Source of the DNA: GCA-2683825 sp965662355
GTDB lineage: Bacteria; Planctomycetota; UBA1135; GCA-002686595
Reading direction: 5' to 3'
DNA length: 64,000 nucleotides
NCBI GenBank assembly: GCA_965662355.1
Contig: CBFIHP010000023.1
Location: 1 to 64,000 of the forward strand
In this document: piece by piece, positions 58,769 through 64,000 of the stretch
Position numbering within the stretch: the stretch's first letter is position 1
Layout: each line of letters starts with the position of its first letter
Made by a program: the position numbers and the translations under genes
The notes under the pieces: generated by a model
What the model was told of the DNA's origin: nothing
Databases searched by the model: none
The model's input: only the letters and a program-made list of their open reading frames with translations

Positions 58769-60234
58769 TGAAGTTCGCTGCCAAGGATCAAAAGTCCCTC
58801 GCTCAGACCGATCTGCTCGTCGTGTTGGGGTTGGAGGGGAAGGCTCCGCAACTACCCTCAGGTGTCAAGGTGCCCGCCCTGGCGCGTGAGGCCTTTCGGG
58901 GAGAGTTTCGCGAGACGCGTCTCACCGATGCCACGGCCGGTCCCGCAGCTCGCGTGCTGCAGATCGGCCTCGGCAAACCCGAGGACCTCACCCTCGAACG
59001 CGTTCGGCGCGCAGCCGCCATCGCCTCGAAGAAGGCCGAGAAGGTACGCGCGGGCACCGCGAGCCTGTGGGGCAACGCCCGCATCGACAAGCTGCTCGGG
59101 GCCGAAGGCGTGGGGCAAGCCAGTGCCGAAGGCGCCATCCTCGGGTCGTACTCGTTCCAGAAGCTGAAGAAGAATGGGAAGGAGGCCTTCCTCCGTAAGT
59201 TCACGCTGCAGACGGCGGATCGTGCCGGTACCAGGGGGGCGGGCGTCGGTGCGAACATCGCCAATGGCAATCTGTTCGCGCGCGAGCTGCAGGACACCCC
59301 GGGCAATCTGATGCGTCCCCGCGAGCTGGTCAAGGCGGCCCGCGGCATCGCGGCGAAGAGCCAGCGGATCACGGCCAAGATCCTCGACGAGAAGTCCATG
59401 GCGCAGCTGGGCATGGGCTCCTTGCTCTCGGTCTCGCGGGGCTCCGAGGAACCGGCCTACCTCATTCATCTCACCTACAAGCCAAAGTCCACGGCGCGTT
59501 CCAAGCTGTGTCTGGTCGGCAAGGGCCTGACCTTCGATGCCGGTGGCATCAGTATCAAACCCTCGGCCAAGATGGACGAGATGAAGTACGACATGTCCGG
59601 CGGCGCGGCGGTTCTGGGAGTCTTCCAGACCCTGACGAAGCTCGATGTTCCGTACGAAGTTCACGGCCTGGTTCCGACCTCCGAGAACCTGCCCGATGGC
59701 AAGGCGAACAAGCCCGGCGATCTGGTCAGGGCCATGAACGGCCTGACGATCGAAATCCTGAACACCGACGCCGAGGGGCGCTTGATCCTGGCCGATGCCC
59801 TCGTCTACGCCCAACGCAAGATCAAGCCCGCGGCGATCATCGACCTGGCGACCCTGACCGGTGCGGTCGTCGTGGCCTTGGGGCACGAGCTCAGTGGTTG
59901 CATGGGCAACGACAAGGCACTCGAGCAAGCCCTGGTCGCCGCCGGTGACCAATCCGGCGAACTGGTCTGGCCCTTGCCCTTGCTGGATGTCCACAAGGGT
60001 CACATGAAGGGTACGGTCGGCGACCTCAAGAACCTGAACGGTGGGCAAGGGGCTGGCTCGACCTCCGGAGCCGCCTTCCTGTTGAACTTCGTCGGCGACA
60101 TCCCGTGGGCTCATCTGGATATTGCCGGGACCGCCTGGGGTGCGGACGATCGCGACTACCAGGGAGGTTCCCAGGGCACGGGCGTCGGTGTGCGCATGTT
60201 GATCGAATACTTGCGCCATCACGTGCGCAAGTAG
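58768..60234 (+). CDS. pepA: leucyl aminopeptidase (M17)
   Basis: A 488-residue zinc/manganese aminopeptidase that removes N-terminal residues from peptides in the cytoplasm. The catalytic region has VGKGLTFDAGGISIKP, KYDMSGGAAVLGVF, and the signature NTDAEGRLILADAL, with the metal-binding Asp and Glu. Later, GSTSGAAFLLNFV and WAHLDIAGTAW close the hexamer-forming domain. The N-terminal domain is degenerate, as usual. I prefer ATG 58768, sharing its A with the upstream TGA; GTG 58765 would add one residue. It converges on the octaheme gene. Confidence 0.94.
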   Translation: MKFAAKDQKSLAQTDLLVVLGLEGKAPQLPSGVKVPALAREAFRGEFRETRLTDATAGPAARVLQIGLGKPEDLTLERVRRAAAIASKKAEKVRAGTASLWGNARIDKLLGAEGVGQASAEGAILGSYSFQKLKKNGKEAFLRKFTLQTADRAGTRGAGVGANIANGNLFARELQDTPGNLMRPRELVKAARGIAAKSQRITAKILDEKSMAQLGMGSLLSVSRGSEEPAYLIHLTYKPKSTARSKLCLVGKGLTFDAGGISIKPSAKMDEMKYDMSGGAAVLGVFQTLTKLDVPYEVHGLVPTSENLPDGKANKPGDLVRAMNGLTIEILNTDAEGRLILADALVYAQRKIKPAAIIDLATLTGAVVVALGHELSGCMGNDKALEQALVAAGDQSGELVWPLPLLDVHKGHMKGTVGDLKNLNGGQGAGSTSGAAFLLNFVGDIPWAHLDIAGTAWGADDRDYQGGSQGTGVGVRMLIEYLRHHVRK

Positions 60235-60260
60235 GAGGCGAATTCTCCAATGACCAGCGA

Positions 60261-60319
60261 CACTTCGGGTACTCCAGAGAGGGACCCCGAAGTGGCCCCC
60301 GTGGGCCCTGCTCACGGGG
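60261..60319. terminator. paired hairpins between convergent genes
   Basis: CACTTCGGG/CCCGAAGTG at 60261-60294 (9-bp stem) and CCCCGTG/CACGGGG at 60297-60319 (7-bp stem) fill the space between pepA and the convergent octaheme gene. Neither has a T-tract, so they may act as a bidirectional block rather than a classical terminator. Confidence 0.5.
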
Positions 60320-60335
60320 ACCTGGTTTGGCCGGG

Positions 60336-62633
60336 TTAGTTCGCGGCTTCGTCCGTCCGAGCTTGAATCTTGCGGTCGATGAAATCGATGAGAGTCTTGG
60401 CTTCACCACCCGGGAAGAGCTTGTTCAGATCGATGGCGTAGGCCCGAGCGCGCTCGAGTTCCTTCGTCTGGAGCATCAACAAGACCACCGCATGCAGGAT
60501 CTCCGGATCCCTTGGCGATCTTCGATGCCCGCGCAGGAGGTACGTTTCGGCCTCCCGGTGTTTCTGTAATTTCTGCAAGGCGAGCCCGGCGTTGTATTGC
60601 TTGCGAGCGTCCTCCGGTAGCGCGTCGGCGGCGATCCGCAACTCTGGGATGGCCTCCTCCATGCGTCCGAGCTCGGCCAGGGCCAGTCCCAGGGAGTAGT
60701 GCATCTCCGGTTCGTCGGGCGCGAGCTCGATGCCTTCCTGTAGCAGCTCGACGGCTTCGGGGCTGCGTTGCAAGACGCTCAAGGTCGTCGCCAGGTTGAA
60801 GCGTGCCATGAGGAACCAGGGGTCGAGTTCGAGGGCCTTGCGATAGCATTTGACCGCTGCTTCCAGGTCACCGCTCGAAGCCCTGAGTACGCCGAGGTTC
60901 AAGTGCGCCGCGGGCATGTCCGCGGAGTACAGCTGGACGCGTTCGAATTCGTCCAAGCCCTGCTTCAGCTGTGCGCGTTGCTCGGAGGGGAACTCTCTCG
61001 CGGGGATGTCGGCCAGCGCTCGCGCGGCCTGGATACGAACGGAACGCACGGGATCCGAGAGCCTGGGCAGGACGTGCTCGAGCCGTTCGGGAGGAGGGAG
61101 TACTTCCAGGCCGCGCAGGGCCGTGAGGCGCACCAACGGGTCGGGGTCCTCGAGCGCCCGGTAGCGTTCTTCGAGGCCATGGGGCAAGACATTGAGCGAA
61201 AGCTCCAATGCCGTGGCCCGGGCGATCCCGGGGGCCTCGGAGTTCATCGAGAGGGCCACGAGTTCTTCCCGTGTGCCAAAGAGGTCTTCATGGGCGCGCG
61301 TCAGGGTGTCCTCGAACGTTTCCGCTTTCCGTGGCCCGTACCACTCCGTCACCTTTTCCGCGGCCCACTCGGCGTCCTGATCCGTATGGCACTGGTTGCA
61401 CGCGTTCGGTGTTCCGTGGGCGAGGCTGAGATCCGGTCGCGGGACCCGGAAGCTGTGGTCGTGGCGTGGATCGACGAGCATGTATTTCTTCGAGGGCATG
61501 TGGCAATCGACGCAACTCGCTCCGGCCGAGTCCTTCGAGTGGAAGTGGTGCTCGGGAGAGTCGTAGTCCTTCTTGGTCAGCGTCGAGAAGCGCTCCAGGG
61601 GCGCGTAAGGGCTGTGACACTGCAGACACAACGCGTTGCCCTCGGCCACGAGTTGTAGCGAGTGGGGGTCGTGACAATCGCTGCAGGTGACACCTTTGCC
61701 GTGCATCTTGCTCTGCAGGAAGGATCCCAGCACATAGACCTCGCCGTCGATTTGTCCGTCCGCGTGGTACGAGCCCGGTGAGAGCAACTCGAGCATGTAG
61801 GCGTCGTGATAGTCGCCGGTGAACGAGATGTTCTCCTCGAGTCGCAAGCGTCGCGAGTGGCAGGGAGCACAGGCCCGGACCTGCTCCTTTGGGTGGCCGC
61901 GGGAGATCGTGGTCGTGAGGCCCTTGTCGGGAATCCCGGTCTCGCCGCTGGCGGCTTTCTCCAGCCAAGCGAGATGCCCCTCTCCGGGCCCGTGACAGGC
62001 CTGGCAGCCGACGTTTATCTCGGCCCAGGTTGTGTCGAACGAATCGGTCGCTAGGTCGTAGTTCTTGGAAAGGTGCGTGGAGTGACAATCCGCGCACATC
62101 GTGTTCCAGTTCTGCTGCCGACCGCTCCAGTGCAAGGGATCGCCAGCCTCGAAGTCGTCCTCGGGATACAGAGAAAACCAACGCTTGGCTTCGGTGTCCC
62201 AGGCGACGGTCAAGCACTGCAGCCGGCCTCCGGGGAAGGCGATCATGTATTGCTGCAGAGGCTCGACGCCGAAGGTGTAGCCGATGGGGTAGTCGTGTTC
62301 ATCGCCGTCGGGGCCTTCGATCCGGCAGAAATACTCGTCACCTCGGCGCGAGAAGCGGGCCCGTATGTGCCCGTCATCGAAGAGCGCATCCTCGAAATCG
62401 CCCAGGATGCTCGCAGGGCTCGCGACCTGCATCGCCAGGTCGTGGTGGGAGCCGGCCCAGGCTCCCGCCTGATCGCCATGGCAGGCGATGCACTGACTGT
62501 CGGAGACGTAGCCCGCCACCTCGACGCGACGGGGCTGGGGCTCGGGCGAACCGCTCCCGCAGCTCGTCAGGCCGAGCAGCAGGCAGAGCGTCGGCGAGAG
62601 TCTCGACGAATACGACATCCTCATGCTGCCCAT
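60336..62633 (-). CDS. octaheme c-type cytochrome lipoprotein with HEAT and TPR repeats
   Basis: A 765-residue extracytoplasmic protein. The signal ends in the lipobox LGLTSC. Eight heme-c sites (CIACH, CADCH, CQACH, CAPCH, CSDCH, CLQCH, CVDCH, CNQCH) lie in about the first 400 residues. HEAT-like helices follow (RLTALRGLEVLPPPERLEHV), then four or more TPRs (AAVKCYRKALELDPWFLMAR). It probably carries electrons or reduces a small nitrogen or sulfur compound, with the repeats binding partners; the active-site type cannot be told. Three close Met starts exist (62633, 62624, 62618); I used 62633. Upstream frame sequence is not signal-like. Confidence 0.85.
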   Translation of the reverse strand: MGSMRMSYSSRLSPTLCLLLGLTSCGSGSPEPQPRRVEVAGYVSDSQCIACHGDQAGAWAGSHHDLAMQVASPASILGDFEDALFDDGHIRARFSRRGDEYFCRIEGPDGDEHDYPIGYTFGVEPLQQYMIAFPGGRLQCLTVAWDTEAKRWFSLYPEDDFEAGDPLHWSGRQQNWNTMCADCHSTHLSKNYDLATDSFDTTWAEINVGCQACHGPGEGHLAWLEKAASGETGIPDKGLTTTISRGHPKEQVRACAPCHSRRLRLEENISFTGDYHDAYMLELLSPGSYHADGQIDGEVYVLGSFLQSKMHGKGVTCSDCHDPHSLQLVAEGNALCLQCHSPYAPLERFSTLTKKDYDSPEHHFHSKDSAGASCVDCHMPSKKYMLVDPRHDHSFRVPRPDLSLAHGTPNACNQCHTDQDAEWAAEKVTEWYGPRKAETFEDTLTRAHEDLFGTREELVALSMNSEAPGIARATALELSLNVLPHGLEERYRALEDPDPLVRLTALRGLEVLPPPERLEHVLPRLSDPVRSVRIQAARALADIPAREFPSEQRAQLKQGLDEFERVQLYSADMPAAHLNLGVLRASSGDLEAAVKCYRKALELDPWFLMARFNLATTLSVLQRSPEAVELLQEGIELAPDEPEMHYSLGLALAELGRMEEAIPELRIAADALPEDARKQYNAGLALQKLQKHREAETYLLRGHRRSPRDPEILHAVVLLMLQTKELERARAYAIDLNKLFPGGEAKTLIDFIDRKIQARTDEAAN

Positions 62634-62731
62634 CCTGGCGTACGCGGGGGGCCCGAGGAAAGTCCCCGGCGAAAACTCTTGAAGTGTCGGGGTGAAGATC
62701 CCGCGGCCGCCCGGGTAGGCTCTGCGACGCA

Positions 62732-63493
62732 ATGGCAGAAGAGAAGAAGAACTCCGTCTGGCGCATCACCCGCTGGTTCCTGCCCATCTACACCGATGAG
62801 GTCGGGGGGCAACGGGTGCTCGTCTATACCAGTTTTCCTAAGGCCTTCTATTTCTATCTCGTCTGGTTACCCGGATTCCTCGTCCTGGGTTTGAACCAGA
62901 TGGAGGTTCTCTCCGACACGGGTGTCGTGTGGTGGATGTTCGGCTTCAGCCTGCTGGCTTACCTGGTCATCGCCGAAGACACGGGACCGATGGGGTTCGC
63001 CGTGATGGCGGCCTCGGTAACGAGCTTCTGGGTATTGCTGAGCAACGGTTTCTTCGACTTCCTGGGGGCCCAGAAGCTCCAAGCAGCGCTGGACAAGATG
63101 ACGTTGTCACTCGACCCGGCGACGCTGATGGTTCTCAACGTCATGCTCCTCATGGTCTGGAGCGCCGTCTATCTCTTCGCCGTGATCTGGAGGAAGCGTG
63201 AGCTCGCCTCCCTGCGACGTGCGAAGCTTCGTCCGCCCCTTGGCCGCAAACCCGTCCCGATCGTTGGGCGAGTCGTCGACAACAAGATCCGCGACGTCTT
63301 CGAGTTGATCTTCGGCTTCGGTGCCTACGACGTGGAGATCTCCTACGCGAACGGCAAGACGATCGATGTCGACAAGAACTGCGTGGGCCTGGCGCTCAAG
63401 CTGAAGGACTTCACCGACATCATTTCCCGCATCCCGACGCGCGAAGAGGAAGAGAGCGCTATCGACGATGCGGGAGGGGATCCGCCGGCTTAG
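62732..63493 (+). CDS. four-helix membrane protein of unknown function
   Basis: A 253-residue protein with a cationic, aromatic start (NSVWRITRWFLPIYTDEVGG) and four membrane helices near 35-52, 64-81, 88-106 and 130-151 (LMVLNVMLLMVWSAVYLFAV). The cytoplasmic C-terminal 90 residues contain KLRPPLGRKPVPIVGRVV, an FELIFGFGAYDVEISYANG strand and DVDKNCVGLALKLKDFTD, ending acidic. I do not recognise a family. It is divergent from the octaheme gene, whose start is 98 bp away, so both may share a control region. Confidence 0.75.
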   Translation: MAEEKKNSVWRITRWFLPIYTDEVGGQRVLVYTSFPKAFYFYLVWLPGFLVLGLNQMEVLSDTGVVWWMFGFSLLAYLVIAEDTGPMGFAVMAASVTSFWVLLSNGFFDFLGAQKLQAALDKMTLSLDPATLMVLNVMLLMVWSAVYLFAVIWRKRELASLRRAKLRPPLGRKPVPIVGRVVDNKIRDVFELIFGFGAYDVEISYANGKTIDVDKNCVGLALKLKDFTDIISRIPTREEEESAIDDAGGDPPA

Positions 63494-63687
63494 TCACAGC
63501 GAGTGACCTTATAGCCCTGGGTCTGGTTGGTTGCGGGGGCGCTGCGGCCCCTGAACGACCGCTCCGGCCCCGATCCTCACCCCAACCCGTAGCTCACGCG
63601 ACCCCATTTCAGCGTGACCGGGCAGGCGCTTGTTTGAACAGACCCAATCCAAGCCCCTGGCGTCCTGGCGAGACGCAACCGCCGAGA

Positions 63688-64000
63688 CTACTTGTCCTTC
63701 GAAGCGCCTTGGCGCGCCTGCCACTCCTCGAAGCTCTCCTTCTGTACAGACCGAATGTGCTGCTGCTCGACGCCAGCAGTCTCTTTGGGGGTGATAGGCA
63801 ACCCGAGTCTCTTGGGCGTACCTTCGGGCGCCTGTGGAAGCTTGGCGACGGGGTGTTGATGCGCGTTCGGTTTCGTCTGCAGATTCGCGTGGATGAAGTC
63901 CTGGGTGTGAGTGAAACCAGGGCCAGCGACGTCGACGAGGGCTCCGAGAAAGCCCGTTATGACGTTGCCCCAAACCCAGTGCGACATGCGTGTGTTCAGG
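63688..64000 (-). CDS. C-terminal part of a small or truncated envelope protein
   Basis: The frame stays open to the window edge (LNTR precedes the Met at 63987), so the gene may begin beyond it. The visible part begins with a Gly/Ala membrane-like stretch (HWVWGNVITGFLGALVDVAGPG), reminiscent of the C-terminal glycine-zipper segment WGNxxxGGxxGxxVD of some lipoproteins, then a polar His/Gln/Lys tail ending FEEWQARQGASKDK. No Shine-Dalgarno is visible before ATG 63987, in favour of extension. Composition looks like a real protein. Function unknown. Confidence 0.5.
   Translation of the reverse strand, partial: LNTRMSHWVWGNVITGFLGALVDVAGPGFTHTQDFIHANLQTKPNAHQHPVAKLPQAPEGTPKRLGLPITPKETAGVEQQHIRSVQKESFEEWQARQGASKDK

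Overview
The window is GC-rich, tightly packed bacterial chromosome with about 55 protein genes and no rRNA, tRNA, CRISPR array or insertion sequence that I can see. Its gene content points to the Planctomycetota, or a close relative in the PVC group. The signs are a TPR protein ending in two RNA-polymerase-alpha C-terminal domains, a standalone pseudopilin, octaheme and sulfatase-like lipoproteins, large TPR proteins, and a secreted protein ending in a short Asn-Thr-Asp-Gly motif. This placement is inference from gene content, not a phylogeny.

Layout. 1-4.8 kb: an MFS exporter diverges from pabB, a porin-like gene and pabC. 4.8-10.3 kb: a HEAT-repeat exported protein, a membrane-anchored coiled-coil protein, xseA, a GT2 glycosyltransferase and a DUF2007-like protein, mostly with overlapping stops and starts. 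10.3-12.3 kb (minus): a protein with two PARP-type zinc fingers and a deoxyhypusine-synthase-like enzyme. 12.4-17.1 kb (plus): an RmlC-like epimerase, a membrane TPR protein and a sulfatase-like lipoprotein. 17.1-20.0 kb (minus): nadA and pruA. 20.2-22.0 kb: an eboA-eboB pair. 22-24.4 kb: an amidohydrolase, a pseudopilin and a PTPS/QueD-like protein. 24.6-28 kb: a DUF3311/SSS symporter pair that converges on a CPA2 antiporter with a PTS-IIA domain. 28-33.6 kb: miaB, a scrambled gene relic, a secreted protein and two GT2 transferases. 33.6-38.5 kb: mdh, ribD and a HEEGH lipoprotein. 38.5-44.5 kb (minus): a serine-synthesis block (class V aminotransferase, serB-like, serA), ruvA and the TPR/alpha-CTD protein behind a near-consensus promoter. 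44.9-46.5 kb: a HIT protein and murA. 47-55 kb: a translation block of ffh, rpsP, an HhH-GPD protein with a histone-H1-like tail, maf, rpmE, prfA, a membrane protein and prmC. 55-64 kb: a PilZ protein, ssb, a moaD-moaE fusion, ETF-ubiquinone oxidoreductase, pepA, an octaheme/HEAT/TPR lipoprotein, a membrane protein and a gene fragment cut by the right edge.

How the genes fit together. Most are housekeeping genes: folate, riboflavin, NAD, serine and molybdopterin synthesis, translation and SRP targeting, and cell wall. The accessory interest lies in several places. A 200-bp relic keeps the block order of its neighbour gene but has two blocks flipped. A DNA-glycosylase-fold protein lacks both catalytic residues and carries a long Lys/Ala tail. 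Three consecutive genes (ffh, rpsP and that glycosylase-fold gene) all have basic C-terminal extensions. Other notable items are the tandem PARP-type fingers, the partial ebo cluster and the bacterial deoxyhypusine synthase homologue. Start codons were often moved downstream of the longest open frame where homology, a Shine-Dalgarno or a stop/start overlap supported it.
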